Notes: generated from the sequence alone by a model not told the origin. A DNA stretch of 64,000 nt from Branchiostoma floridae (GCF_000003815.2 NC_049997.1:12016459-12080458); one strand, 5' to 3'; positions 44,111 through 56,940 are shown, counted from the stretch's first letter. Translations and numbers: made by a program.

Positions 44111-44592
44111 AACGGAGTGAAACAAAAGACATCTCTGATAGTTGACATATGCATAAACAAGATGTCTATCATCTCTAGTTATGTGTTTAGCTTCCTTGAA
44201 CTGTCTTTATCTAAAGTAAATGTCAGCATTGTTATCTGTTGTTGAAAATGATGGAATTTCATGGCATTGAATAGTTTGTACTGCTGACCCACAATATCCT
44301 GTTTCTTTCGACAGCTGTGAAATAACCAAATCTGTGCTTTTGACTAGATGTAAATCTCAATAACAGCAGTATGCAAAAAAAACAACAATTTTATGACTTT
44401 TAAACTGTCCTACATTAAAAGCATTTTCTGTTATAACATTTTCTAGTTATAAAAGTGCAGTTAAAATTTTTTCACTTTTTCTTTTGTACGACGTCGGATG
44501 ATACTTATCAGTACCACTCCTTGAAACATCTGCAGAGAAAATCATTTTGGTTCATTTGTAGAAAACAATCAGAGCTCTAGCCTGTGCCCAAC

Positions 44593-44629
44593 ATTCTGTC
44601 ATTTGACAGAATTTTGCTGCATATGACAG
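44593..44629. promoter_or_regulatory. TGACAG palindrome plus a third copy
   Basis: ATTCTGTCATTTGACAGAAT (44593-44612) is a perfect 20-bp palindrome with two opposed TGACAG cores, the MEIS/TGIF motif. A third TGACAGA lies at 44624-44630. Function is inferred. Confidence 0.35.
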
Positions 44630-44639
44630 AAAAATGTTA

Positions 44640-45185
44640 AAACCATTCAGTGGACCTAGATGGACAAAAAATTGCAGAAGCATCTAAATTTAAATAAACC
44701 ACCCAAAGGCCAAACACCAGTCTGGAAACTGATCAATGGCAGAAATGTATATAAGATGATAGAAAAAAATAAATCGTTTTAGGATTTTTCCCTCAATGGG
44801 AATTTGGTTGACGTCAGTATATATTGCCTTACCAAACTCATGATACTATTTTTGCAAAGTTCAAAGACAAGTGCTACACCCACCCACGTTTAGAAATCCA
44901 TCCACTAGGGCTTCAAACAAATGTGTTACTATCTAACAGGTGTCCAGTGACAAGAGACCAGGAACATGCTGCAAACATCAGTATATCTACATGGAATCCC
45001 ATCAGACAAAGGTCAGTATAGAGTATGTCTTTGTAGATATTTTTGAGCTGGAGTTTCGACACTGATGGCTCGCGTGTGTAGCCACAGGTGCAGGTGTGCG
45101 TCAGAAAGTCATACGGAAACCATCAACTTCATACAGACGTGATATTTCATGGATAAGAATCACATTGTTTGGCTGCCAACTTTTG
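44640..45185. other. No gene seen
   Basis: Spacer without recognised features. Confidence 0.4.
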
Positions 45186-45190
45186 GACAT

Positions 45191-45304
45191 CGTGTAGAGA
45201 TATTAATAACAGGCTGCGTATGAAGCCTTATGGGCTGTACCATTCTACGTGTAGAGATATTAATAACAGACTGAGTATGAAGCCTTATGGGCTGTACCAT
45301 TCTA
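45191..45304. repeat. 57-bp tandem duplication, two mismatches
   Basis: Copies at 45191-45247 and 45248-45304 differ at two positions. The unit is a multiple of 3, so the plus frame 45169-45459 stays open with a 19-residue repeat. No protein family was recognised. Confidence 0.9.
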
Positions 45305-45309
45305 GTTTC

Positions 45310-47310
45310 AAAGTTAACCATTCTCCTCACCCTTTTATCATGTCCTGGTCTCAAAATTTTGCATCATATTTTTGTTTTTTGTTACCTGTCATGCTAGTCA
45401 CTTTGCATATCAATGATAAAAACGATGGTACCAAAAAAGCAATGTTCTTTAGATCATAGCAAGGAAAGTTTTTTTTTTTTACATTGTCACATATATTACT
45501 GATTAAATTCTTTCAAACTTCTGTGCTTTATTAATTTTTTTCTTTGCCAGATATAAGCCCAATATATGTGCTTAAGTCTTTTATGCCATACAGTCAGGAT
45601 ACCACACAATAAAACAAGACTCTTGGTTTGTTTAGCCTTAGACACAGTGATTTGTTGACACCCAATAACTGTCTCCTAATTTACGATTCAATCCCACAAT
45701 CTTTGAATGATTTGCAGATTCCTTGCATACTCTTTGCACTACTGACATCTTACCATGCCAAACTTTCCCGGCTAAAACTTCGGCCGCAAACAGAATGTTC
45801 CTTACGTCTTCATTCTACCCGAACTTATCTATAGTTCTTAAAATGCCTGTGTCGTTTTATTATTACACTGGATCATTCAGGCATAGCGTGTGAAGCAGCT
45901 TACACCTGCCTTTGTTTAGGCAGCTCGCAGTGCTGGCATACTTTCACTATCAGTTCTGTCGGGGATTCAGACATCGAGCGTATATCGTATGGTGGCTCGG
46001 CACGGAAACACTCGACGGGGAAACAAACACATGATGTTTTTATCATATGTCTGATACACCTGTGGCTCTGGTAACCAATGACTTACAAAAGAAATAAGGT
46101 TGGCCATAAGTACACAAAATCTTGACTTTTCAATTATCATAATCAAATGATTATTACTGTACTCCTAAGGTCATTCAATTTGAATTTTGAGGATGATGGC
46201 ATATTTTTAAATCACTCCTTACGTATCAGTTACTAATTTCCTTGCCTACGTGATCCTTTGCAATTTTATTCCAATTTCTATTTCAACTTAAGCATTATGA
46301 AACACCAATACTTAACTTTCTGTGCTCTTGACAAACAGGTATATAAAACTATTACTGTATTAGCTGAGGAATTAAGCTAGAAGATGCAAGATGTTTTTTT
46401 CTTTGACCACTTTGTACATCATTACCCTCCAAGCGAACCTTACCAAATACAGGTAAAAGATGCGCAAAACATGTTAGAAATTTATGCCAGGATTACCTAG
46501 GTATGTGGATTGTTGCCTGGTTATACCGGGGCATGGCCCACACATACTGTAGGTATCAGCGATCTGGCCCCGAGGAATGTGGGTTAAGGGATCTTGGAGG
46601 ACTGGTAACAAGTCTTGAGGGGGTGGCGGAGGCCTTGTAGACAGGTGTGGGTTGTTGAAATTGTCAGGTGGTAATGACGTGTGAATGTCGTGTTGTTGTG
46701 ATACCTGCGGGTACCGCCCCCCTCCCGCCCACTCCTTTTCCTCACATTAGTGTGACAACAATTAACCTTTACCCACCTAGAGTCACAGCACCTATAATTT
46801 ATGGATGACAGCCACTGTAGACTGAAAATCTAATGTAGGAGAGCCAAAAAAATTGGCAAAATTTCAAAATAGAGACCATCAATTGTTGTAACAAAGATTA
46901 ATGTAGCAAAACAAGGTGTAAAAGCCAACAAGTCTTGAAGTGAAGGAAACTGTATTTTCCAAGAAAACCCTGAAAAATAATGGAACATTCTTACTCCAAG
47001 CCTACAAAGGTTATACCTAGGTCATCTGAAAGTTTAGACTTTTAACAAAGGCTGTAAATTCCATCATCTTTCTTCCTAGATACCTGTACACAGTTTATTT
47101 GGCAACGTAAACACCGGCGCTAGATCGTGTACACAGGCAGTACGCTCGGTGTGAGAAAGTATACAGGACACCTGTCTCATGCGAGATGGGCCAGCACACA
47201 GGTGGTTACACTGCCCTTCCCTGGGGAGTCGTTTGCGCTGACAACTTTAGGGCCGGATGAAATTCAGATCCACACACAAGCCATGCACATGCTACTTAAA
47301 ATGTGTGGGA
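45310..47310. other. No gene seen
   Basis: A T13 run lies near 45468. GC/CpG-richer patches at about 45900-46030 and 47085-47300 (plus frame 47127-47411 unrecognised) are weak regulatory candidates. Confidence 0.35.
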
Positions 47311-47313
47311 AAG

Positions 47314-47478
47314 TAATCTCCAAGCAGATCCTACAATGGCACGAGATAGTACCAAACTGGCCAAGGAGTGTAGTCATCCAAAAGGTGTCCATTAGCCTAA
47401 CACACTACTAAGCCGGCTTCATTCCTCTGCCAGCTTTGGATACTATCTTATGCTACCGTAGGATCTGCTTGGAGATTA
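47314..47478. mobile_element. 165-bp MITE, TAATCTCC ends
   Basis: Inverted arms of about 50 bp start TAATCTCCAAGCAGATCCTA. The flanking 9-mers GTGGGAAAG (47305-47313) and GTGAGGAAG (47479-47487) match at 7 of 9 positions. The CTCCAAGCAGA subterminal block is shared with the TACTCTCC elements at 4153 and 36091. Confidence 0.85.
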
Positions 47479-47523
47479 GTGAGGAAGTGTTGGGGGATTG
47501 GTAATTATGATTGTCAAGTACAG

Positions 47524-47769
47524 TACAGTCAAACCTGTACAAGTTACCACCTCTACAAAAGGACCACCTGGCTGAGGTGACCACTTTTTGGTTATAGTCC
47601 CTTTCTGGCCTTAGATAATTTCTCCCATTTCAAAACCATATCCAGTTGTTTGAGTAACTACTTTTTGGAGAATTTCTCCCATTGATACAAGCATTAAGAA
47701 ACCTGTCTATAAGGGCCAGATTTTAGTGTCCCCTGGCCTAAGAGGTCTTGTTGGGCAGGTTTGACTCTA
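47524..47769. mobile_element. 246-bp MITE, TACAGTCAAACCTG ends
   Basis: TACAGTCAAACCTGTACAAG at the left pairs with an end reading GGGCAGGTTTGACTCTA at the right, with TA at each edge (mariner/pogo style). It contains an ATATCCAGTTGTTTGAG segment related to 40265 and 58925. A partial relative lies at 63285. Confidence 0.7.
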
Positions 47770-47907
47770 TACAGTCAAATCTAATCGGTCTAGAGACTCC
47801 AAGAAAATTGTCAAAGTCTACAGGTGGCCACTATAGTGGGTGTGTAACAGGTGCAGCGGACACTTCCATGAATCATTCTGTAAAGATATAATTTGATTTT
47901 TATCAGG

Positions 47908-48112
47908 TACTGTAAATGCATTTAAGTTCGCGGAGATATAATTTCACGGCAGCGGGAAAATGGACGTTTTGCGGTGGTTTTAATTTTGCGGTAGCACCAT
48001 ACACTCTTGCTTTTATGGAAAAATCTTCGCAGTGCTTTTAAATTTGCGGTGAAGCGGCTGCCGCTAAAACCGCGAACATTAATCCACCGCGAAAGTTTCT
48101 GCATTTACAGTA
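47908..48112. mobile_element. 205-bp palindromic MITE, TACTGTAAATGCA ends
   Basis: TACTGTAAATGCA at the left and its mirror at the right bound a foldable element with TTCGCGG/CCGCGAA arms and several GCGGT/ACCGC segments. TA lies at both edges. I recall similar TACTGTAAA-ended palindromes from several invertebrate genomes. No ORF. Confidence 0.75.
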
Positions 48113-48119
48113 ATACGGG

Positions 48120-49080
48120 AAAATCTGTGCTACAGTTATTTTAGCCAGCCTTGGGCTATAGGTGCCCATCTGTGAGTGTGTGAGACAGTTGTTCTTACAT
48201 CTTTGACCCATGTAAGTATAATGTCTGTGACATCTGTCAGGTGTAACAGACTGTCTCCGCTCCAACCACTTATGGCACAGGTGTGTGTGTAGCAGCCAAA
48301 ACTTTCTACCACCAACTATGTCCCACCGACCAAATATGTACATTTGTGTATTACCCACTTTCACAACTACATGTTCCAGGAATTGTTTATTTTTCTTGTG
48401 TCAACAAATTCACATTTCTTAGTATACTGAACATTACACAGAGATTTTGATTATTTTCTGTGATTTTTTATTTTAATCAAAAAGTCCAGGTGTTGCATCT
48501 ACAATTATAAACTGCTGCCAGGGACTTTATAATTATTGTCATTTATCTCCCTTATCGTAGTTATCTAAAATGATTGATGCTTTGATAACTTTTTACAACT
48601 GTCTGAGTATGTATTACCTTGGGGTGTGTATCTTATTTTATTTTCTGACATTTATTTTTTCAACCCTCAATCTTTTATACTTTTTAACACTATCTATATC
48701 TATAACAACATTATCCCTCAATCTCTTACAATAAACATAATTTTCAGCGTCAACTATAAGTTCTTCTGTTTTGCTGTTGTCAGTTCTCTAAGAACACATT
48801 TGTTGGCAAAAATAACACTGTATTGTGGATCTTGGCTACAACTTCCAAGTTCAGAAGAGGTGCATCTGCATATACCGACATCTCCAAATTTAGACTGTTT
48901 TGTAACCTAGGCTTATTTTTAGCCGTACCAAAACCTTCCAATGAAAATAAAGCGCATCACTGTCGTGAGAATCAGACAGCACTGCAAAGCTGTTTCCGAC
49001 CGGTGGCGTGATCAAACGGCCGAGCTGAGAACAACGTGACTGGGAAACAATAACACGCTGGCGGTCTCAGGGTGTGCGTT
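48120..49080. other. No gene seen
   Basis: Spacer. A GC-richer patch starts at about 48960 and runs into the CTCF-like site. Confidence 0.4.
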
Positions 49081-49092
49081 ATTATAGGGCAA

Positions 49093-49105
49093 CACCATCT
49101 AGTGG
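49093..49105 (-). promoter_or_regulatory. CTCF-like motif
   Basis: On the minus strand the core reads CCACTAGATGGTG, close to the CTCF consensus CCASYAGRKGGCR (one mismatch in the core). The motif lies in a GC-richer patch at about 48960-49130. Confidence 0.4.
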
Positions 49106-49109
49106 TGCA

Positions 49110-51800
49110 TCATTCGTGAAACAACACTGTGTGTGTCTTGTGTTGGGTTTGATGAGATTTTCTCTAACATAGGAGCGTCAGCAGAGCTAGCTATGCTTAA
49201 CAGCAAGTAAACTATAAGCCTTAGGGTCCGTAATGATAATCGGTAAATTCAGGAGGTGAGTTTGTAGAAAATTGACTTAAACTTGAATGTTCTTGTGACA
49301 GTTTTTCGGGGGGGGGGGGGCAAGTTTAGTTTAATTTCAGTGTATTTTTCTGGGTATTTGGCAAAAGTATACTAGTAGTCCATGAACACTGTCTATTCAA
49401 TATGGTATTTGAATTTGCGATATGAAATATAATACAATGAATTCAGGATAACATACTACATCAATTATGCTTTACATACAATTTAACGTAAATAACGTTT
49501 AATGTTTATTTGTAACAGTGAATTAAAATAGCTCTCTACGCCTAAAAAAAAGCCATGTACAGCCTCACAAAGTAGTCCTGTTCAGTGTCCAGTACTTTGT
49601 CCAATGAAAGAGTATGATGGTGTTTAGTTAGGTGCCTACTGTGACTGGTTTATGGGCCTGTGTACTAAGCAAACTGTCCTGTTGATTAAACTAAGCTGCC
49701 TGTTTTCGGCGGGTTAGCACCTCCGCCGGCTTCAAAGACTGTTTCCCGGCGGCGGGGTCTCCCACTATGTTTACAGACTTTAAATTCATCAGGAAAAATG
49801 GACAGCTTTTAACCAAAGCCAGTTAATGGAGCACACTTGCCTTTTTCGAGAACAAAGTGAGCTTCTTTCGGAAGGCCTATAAAGTGGATGAATTGGGTAC
49901 ACTAATATGGTTAAAAGTGACTAATCTTTGTTGATTAAAGTTTGCTTTTTATTACCAACATTTATATATATAGACTTGGCGGTAGTGAAGAGGGTAGGAA
50001 ACAAAGACTTCTTTCTACATTTTCTTCTTTACCTTCATTCATTACAAAAAATATTGCTAGAACTCAAGTAGGAACAAGCGGACAGAAATAACACGGTGGT
50101 ACAAAATTAATTGACCTTTACTCTTCAATGGCCAACAGTTACACACGTACTCAATGACGTCAAATTCATGTAGAACTTTCAATTTTGTTGTTTAAGAAAA
50201 GAGTTTGAATTTTTTCTTAAGTAGGAAAAGTACTTCAACTTGACCAAGATTGAAAATTGTGATACAAAGGACAATAACACTATCTTAATGTTGAATAAAA
50301 AAAGTCTCAAATATCTCAAAAGAGATTAGACAGGACACCACACTTTTTGAACACAAGATCGTCATTGACAAAATCAAGACAGTAACACCTGGTGACTGAG
50401 ACATCGAAACTATCTTAATCTTGAAGCCAATTGATGATAAGACGGGAAACCCAACTGCTTGAACACAAGATCACGCTTCCGTGTCATCGACAACATCAAC
50501 ATCAGAGGTGTCGCCAAATTTCGTGTTTATGTGAGAAACAACCTCTCACAAATCCATCAAATCCTAGCCTCCTCTGATGATGATACCAGCCGCTCCATGG
50601 GAACTATTCCTCCCTTTATTTGACACCTTTTTGTTACATTTCGCAATTTCTTCTCGCTGACCGCAGGGTTGACCACATCTCTGACCAATGGCCATTTCAA
50701 AGTGACCACTATATCCTTCAAGTCTGCTGAGAAGACCAGAAACTTTTCTTGCCACTTTTTTTATCCCAAAGAGTTCAAAAGAAGCAAAACTTGTTCAACA
50801 GGGCAGCAAATTTGCAACAAAATTGGTTTGTTTGTATTGTTGATTGTTCTGCAAACGATTCTCAGTAAGCATAGAAAAACAACATGCTTGAACTAGTAAT
50901 GACCTTGGTAACAAGGTGTCAATAGCGGCCTCTGCTAACCTGGCCACAAACATCACACGGTCGCACCTTGGTCTTACTAAAGCCTTTCATTTACATTTAG
51001 AGTAGCAATAAGGAGTGGAAAATAACATGGATTATTCTATTAAAGGGCTTCTTATGTGTCATCTTGTTATGCTTTACTTTAAACCTTCCTCTGATTGGAA
51101 GGATTTAGAATTCATTGTTGCGTCTTCGATTTTGTATCATTTGCAGGCATTGATATTTTGTCTAGAAACCTTTTTTTGTGTGTGGATTCATTTAATCTTG
51201 TGAGAGATGATAAAATGAGGGAAAACTTCTATGATGGACTGTGAAAGATGGGATGAAAAACAAAAATGACAAAAATTTCACAACCTTGTGAAGTTGTTGA
51301 AGAAGTTGTCCACCAGTAATTCATTCCCCTCCCAATTCTACTTTGATCATCTTTAAAAATGAAAATTTTTCTGGAGGAAGAAGAAAGTTTCCTTTTGAAG
51401 CCTAGCTCTGAGTATTCTGTAATAGATCAACCTCCTTGGATAGATCTACATAGGATAGGGAAATCATATATCAAGTAAAAACCAAGTGCAAAATGTTTGG
51501 AAACAATGAAATATACATTGTATGTTGCAAATAGTTTAATTTTAAGTTTATTCTAAACAATGGCAACAAACACCTGGGCAGTGACTTGGAATGGAATCTA
51601 CTACAAAATCACCATCAGCATGTCAGAAAAAGGACCCTGTATTTGTAACCTGGACCATTTAACACCATTTTGTGTGTTTCATTCCATCTAAGAGTGTTTG
51701 GATTCCTACTAGCGCAGTAACACAGTAGCATAAACCCAACTAATACAGTACAAATTTAATGAACATTATTTACCAACCAATCACCTTTGCTTGTTTTCTA
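49110..51800. other. No gene seen; G13 run
   Basis: About 2.7 kb of spacer with a G13 run at 49308-49320 and a slightly GC-richer patch at 50460-50740. Short frames are unrecognised. Confidence 0.4.
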
Positions 51801-51804
51801 ATTA

Positions 51805-53358
51805 GGGACCGTACGATATTTATCGGGGGGGGGAGGGCTGGTGCATTTGAAGTCGGATCAAAAAATTTTTTGATGGCCCTCCCCCCCATCTCAAAAAAAT
51901 CTAACGTGACCCTCCCCCTCCACCTAAAAAAAATCAACATGGCCCTCCCCTCCGACAGGCATAATCAAACGGGTAGAAAAACAACCGATAAAATAATCTT
52001 AATATAGACGTCAGGGCACAAGGGCGCCAGTGTTCTCGCCAGGATTTTTTCACAGCGTCGGGGCAGGGGTCCGGGAAAATTTGGATTTTCAAGCCCTCTA
52101 AAACAGAATTTCCTGCAATTTGAGGAAAATTATGCCCTTGAGATTGGATGCCGGTTGCCTTTTTTACTCCCGTTTTTCAGTAATCGACGTCCGCCCTCCC
52201 CCCAAAAATATGTTATAACTATAAGCTCAGGGAATCAGCAGTCCGTGATCTGGCCCGGGTATTATTTGTCCAGTCATGTCTATATGAAAATTTTGGGTTT
52301 TTGATGCTTCCGAACAGGGCTCTAGCCAGTGAGTTCGTCAGCCCATGGAAAAATCCTGCCAATTTTTTTCCGACATTGAATAAAGAATGCCTACCTCGTG
52401 CGATCGATGTTGCGCCCTCCCGCATCAAATGCTAGTAGTTTTTGCAGAGGATAAAATAACGGCGCCATCACACCTTGTGTTTTTTTCTATTTTGCCCGAT
52501 GATTTTACTAAAATTTATCATTTATCGAATCGGTCAGGTTTTACAAGGCCGCGCCGCCGTCATTTTCCACGAGCGTGCGTTTGTTTCGTGCGACCTCAGG
52601 TAACCCCGTTTTCGGCGTGAAATCTTTGGCTCACCGCTGGATTTCTTTTTACATACAGACCAAGAACATTATGTACATTATACGAAGGACGGTGATCTGC
52701 TGCGTCTTTGGCAGTGATCAGTGCCGGTGTAGCCTTGAAGGAGTAGCCAGAAAAGACGTCCCAACGTGCTGGGCGCTGCGATCGACAGTCCGTCTGGGGA
52801 GGGGGGCGTGCCGCGTCATGTGCCACAGACGACAATGCCAGTGCACAGCCGACTCGATCGACGCTTGACAACAATATTGCGGCCCCTTTTCTGCCGCAAA
52901 TTTTGTCCTTTTGAAACAAAAGAAATGTTGTAAATAAAAAATAATGTGTATAGTTTTGGATTCTTCACATATTTACCGCGCATCGCTTTTGCAACTTGGG
53001 GAAACTCAGCCGAGCCGAGTGCGTCTTTCCAGAAAAAAATAAGTCCGGAGACGGAATGACGTATGCCTGGCGGGAACGCTGGTCCAGGGCAGCGCCACTT
53101 TGGGGGGACCTAGGGGGGCGAAGCCCCCCAAAAGCTCATTTTAGGCTATTCAGAAGGCTTATTTTATCAGTTTTAGGGCCATCTCAAGATATCAAAACAA
53201 AAAATAGTATAAACAATTCTTTCAAAAAAATTAACATGGCCCTCCCCCCTATCTCAAAAAAAATTAACATGGCCCTCCCCCTACCTAAAAAAAAATTAAC
53301 ATGGCCCTCCCCCCCTAACGCACCAGCCCTCCCCCCCTGATAAATATCGTACAGTCCC
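51805..53358 (-). mobile_element. 1,554-bp Harbinger-like non-autonomous transposon
   Basis: Termini begin GGGACCGTACGATATTTATC and mirror GATAAATATCGTACAGTCCC, with TTA on each side (51802-51804 and 53359-53361). Subterminal units of the type AACATGGCCCTCCCCC occur at both ends in the same orientation. They are the reverse complement of those at 28275, so this copy is placed on the minus strand. A segment at 52055-52130, reverse-complemented, matches the internal repeat of the 28275 element (CTCAAAYTG, GGAAAT, CCCGGACC in order). A CpG-rich centre (52540-52870) has several open frames but no transposase. Confidence 0.8.
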
Positions 53359-53369
53359 TTAGGTTAGTA

Positions 53370-54190
53370 CCCTAATATTTCCTGCTCCCTCTTCATTAAC
53401 ACCTTGGCACTAATCTGACAAAAAACACGGCCTTCCTTCAACAGTATCCACAGCTTGTTCACTTCTAACACCGAGAACAAGAGAGTTTCTATTTCTTCCC
53501 TTGTTGTGAACAAACTGACAATTCACAAATGATCAGGACCTGAATGACGTGTGAAGTACAAACGAACGCGCCCAGGAAAAAAAAGCATTTGTGTCTTTAA
53601 CAAGGACAACAAAACTTAACTTTATTGACACACGGAGGAACTAATGGACTTCTGAGCACTAAAGAAAGTTTTCTTTTCAACCTGAGACAAAGAAACTGGA
53701 AGAAACCCATTTGTTTTCGAACCAAATGTCAGAAAAGAATAAGAAATAGGAATGCCTTTGAGTACCAGAGCTTTCAACCAAGGGTTGAGGTGTTCAAAAA
53801 TTAGTTTTTCCTTAGAATTATGGTACAGTAGAGGCATAAACTTAAAACAACATTTGCAGCTAGATGGGTAGAGGTTAGGTGTGACAGGTATACACACAGT
53901 TTATATAACTGGCTGCTGCCACACTGTGAGCATGTAGGAAGTTAGTTTCGCGCCTTCCTTGGCAAACTCTAGGCAACTCCCTTTCCCAGCAAAAGAGAAC
54001 CTAGCCAACATTGCAAATCGCAAACTAATGCTTCCCTCCAATAAAAACGAGCCCCATTCGAAGTTGGAAGATGAGTTTTGTAACCTTTTGCAGACTTATT
54101 TAAACTTCCTTCATCTTGCTTATTCTTACAACAAACTTACAACCAAGGTGTGTTTTACTATGCTATTGATTGTGTTGGTGACATAAATAT
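53370..54190. other. No gene seen
   Basis: Spacer. The frames 53622-53897 (minus) and 53959-54186 (plus) show no domain. Confidence 0.4.
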
Positions 54191-54197
54191 AAATGTA

Positions 54198-54402
54198 GTT
54201 CACCTTTATCAGTGGGGTAACCTTAATCCGTTGTCTTTAAAGACAGCACATTTAGGAGTATGAAGTCTGCGGACAGTGGTTTCAAATTTGCAGTATTTTC
54301 AAAATGTTCCGATTTCAAACCACCGTCTGTCGGCTTCATATCCCTAATTTCATTTATTCTTACAAACAACGAATATAGGTTACCCTCGGATAAAAGTGAA
54401 CC
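54198..54402. mobile_element. 205-bp foldback element, GTTCACYTTTATC ends
   Basis: Imperfect arms of about 95 bp share GTTCACYTTTATC, GGGTAACCT, GTTGTYT, TATGAAG and GGTGGTTT-type blocks in order. The long diverged arms suggest an old foldback MITE. Confidence 0.7.
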
Positions 54403-54409
54403 AGCATTA

Positions 54410-55150
54410 ACACTAAGAAATCCAAAGGGTTGAAAGGCTTTTAAAAGATGGATATTCATTTAGAGGGTGGGCTTCTAACGAATTATTCATGCCGGATTAA
54501 CACCTTCTCTAGCTGGTGAGTTGTAGGATCTCCCCTCAGCCCACTGCAGTGTTTGATGTAGAGGCTGTGACATGTGTCAGACAGAGGGTCGGATTAACAC
54601 TTCATCAGTACAGCAGATTAAATCTGAATCCACAGATCAGCAGAGGATGAAAATGTAACCTAAAACATGAGTAATACACATATTTCATCAGCAATACAAC
54701 CCCCCTGCCCCCCCCCCCCTCCCATCATCTTCTGTGACTACGTACATGCAGCCAACTCCCTGCTGCCTATTACTAAATAACCAATACACACTCGGTCTAC
54801 CTCTACACCTCAAAGGGCTCTAATATGCAGTGTACATGGGGCAACTACCTTGTATAGTGCTCTGATGCATTTATGAATGAAAGAATGCAGCAAGTTCTAA
54901 GTATTAATCAATATACCAAGTTATTTTGAGTTAGCCTGCCAGTTTCAAGCTCATTTGTGGTGTTAAGGCAGATCCATACACACTTGGTCCTAAAATGTTT
55001 GAAGAACAACCAAGAAGTTATTTTCTTGCTCACTACAGTAAATTCACCAGCGCTAGGCATGGAGATATATATAAGTTCAGTCATTCATCTGGTGACACTG
55101 ATAAAGATAAAGAATGTGTATTTTAAAAGATACCACCAAACGTCTCTCGT
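54410..55150. other. No gene seen; poly-C tract
   Basis: Contains a C-rich run at about 54698-54723. Otherwise unremarkable. Confidence 0.4.
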
Positions 55151-55159
55151 GGTCTAATA

Positions 55160-55256
55160 TAATCTCCAAGCAGATGTTGGGATATAGGGCGATCAGAGAG
55201 GCCAGGCAGCCAAGTTATTGTATTGACCTTCCACCATAACATCTGCTTGGAGATCA
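55160..55256. mobile_element. 97-bp MITE, TAATCTCC type
   Basis: ATCTCCAAGCAGATGTT at the left and its mirror AACATCTGCTTGGAGAT at the right. It is an internally deleted relative of 47314. The flanking 9-mers do not match well. Confidence 0.75.
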
Positions 55257-55259
55257 GGC

Positions 55260-56445
55260 CCATCCTTGACAGAAGGGACATCCCTAATGGTGTGGAACAT
55301 CAGCAATGCCCCCTATCTTATGTCATCATTATTGCAGGAAACCACCTGTTGATCAATGTCAGGTGGGTTTTGCACTTTGGATTTCAAAGCTTTTCAGAAA
55401 GCTTTCCATTTATTATATGATACACAGACCTGTAAGATTTTGATAGGAAAATTGAATATAAAGTAGGTATAACAATTTCTATAAATTTTTCATTTTTTTC
55501 TTTCTTTTAAATAGTTAAGAAAGATAACACATGTTTCTCTATAGTAAGGAATTATATGTTTATTCTACACCTGAAAGAAGACATTTTTTGCTACCGAAAC
55601 AAACAACAGAATAGTTCAAACAATAGTCTCTCATTTTATCATTGTTCTATAACACCGACATGTGTAAATATTGTCTCCAGACTTGGTATGATAGAACACT
55701 GCAGGTGGCTGTCTGTGATATGGAACAACCAAAGTCCAGCGTTCACAATGTGGGAAAAATTATGAACGTCAGCTATTAAATATCATGTTTGCTTGTACAA
55801 GTGGTAGTCTTGTGATTTGTCTTATGACATAACATGATTGCTAGACAAGCTACTATGTTTCACCATACCTTTTCTTAGTACGTATAATCAAATTATTCTA
55901 TGTAATTCTTCATCCGACTGGTCTTATCCATTGGCCATTGCTAAGAGTACATTTGTATTTGGTGGGCATTTTGTCAAACGTCCACAATCTTTGTGACATA
56001 TTTCATTAAAATTCCTTTCCTGTCGGAACACCTATGGAGAGAAAAAGCTGACCGAGCAACAGCAAGCTTATCGAGTCATTATTAATGACAATGTTACATA
56101 ATGCTTATGGTAGACATTTCTCTGCATACAAGTGATAAATTCATGAAAGCAAAATTCTATATACCTAAGGGGTCAAAGCAACTCTGCAATTTTTGTGCAG
56201 AATGGGGACAAATATTGACGTTGAGATCAATAAGGTCAATGCATATTAATAGTCTGTTGTTGGCTTGTCTGAAAACGTGTCCTTGACCATAAAAAAGTTT
56301 TTTTCTCTTCCACGGTCCCACCTAATCATATTGTCTGCTCCCAGTTTGTCAACACAAAACTGGAGAGTATAGGTCATATATCTTCCCAATAGCATGCACC
56401 TACGCATACAAGCATTGTTGTGCTAGTTCCTAATGTTTTGCTCTT
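55260..56445. other. No gene seen
   Basis: AT-rich spacer. Confidence 0.4.
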
Positions 56446-56452
56446 AGGAACC

Positions 56453-56540
56453 GAAAGGGCACTAAACATGTTTAACACCAATTCCCTCCATTGACTCAGG
56501 TGTAAATGAGCACATGTACCTTGCTTCAGTTGGGGACATG
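56453..56540 (+). mobile_element. SINE fragment related to 60690
   Basis: GACTCAGGTGTAAATGAGCA followed by ACCTTGCTTCAGTTGGGGA matches the central part of the SINE at 60690 at moderate identity. Confidence 0.5.
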
Positions 56541-56554
56541 CATTCAGGCGGGAA

Positions 56555-56940
56555 GCAAAACCAGAGCTCCATGTTTGAGAACAAACAAACGTAAAGAACC
56601 TACCACACTTCTCAAGTTGGTCCTTCCTGTGTGGGTGGACCAAACCAATCCGTTAGATCTTATGTAGCCTGTACTTAATGTACAACAGTGTTGTGCCCTT
56701 TCTAGTACCGGTTGTGCGATACAAAAGAAAAAGCAACGCCCCATTATGTGTGCAGCAAAACCAGAGGTCCATAAAAAAAGCCACACGTTAAGACCTTAAA
56801 AGAACCCATCCCACTTATCAAATCGGGTCTTCGAACCTATCCGTTAGTCCTATGTAGCTTGTACTTAATGTACAAAAGTGATGTTTTCGGTAACAGTTGT
56901 GTGATACAAAAGAAAACGCACCACCCTGTTATACGTACTG
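56555..56940. repeat. Diverged tandem duplication, about 190-200-bp unit
   Basis: GCAAAACCAGAG at 56555 and 56755, TATGTAGCYTGTACTTAATG at 56661 and 56851, and GTGYGATACAAAAGAAAA in both copies define two units. Confidence 0.75.

Noticed and set aside
52540-52920. Transposase remnant in the centre of the 51.8-kb element
   Set aside because: Open frames on both strands come from CpG-rich composition. No DDE-type motif was recognised.
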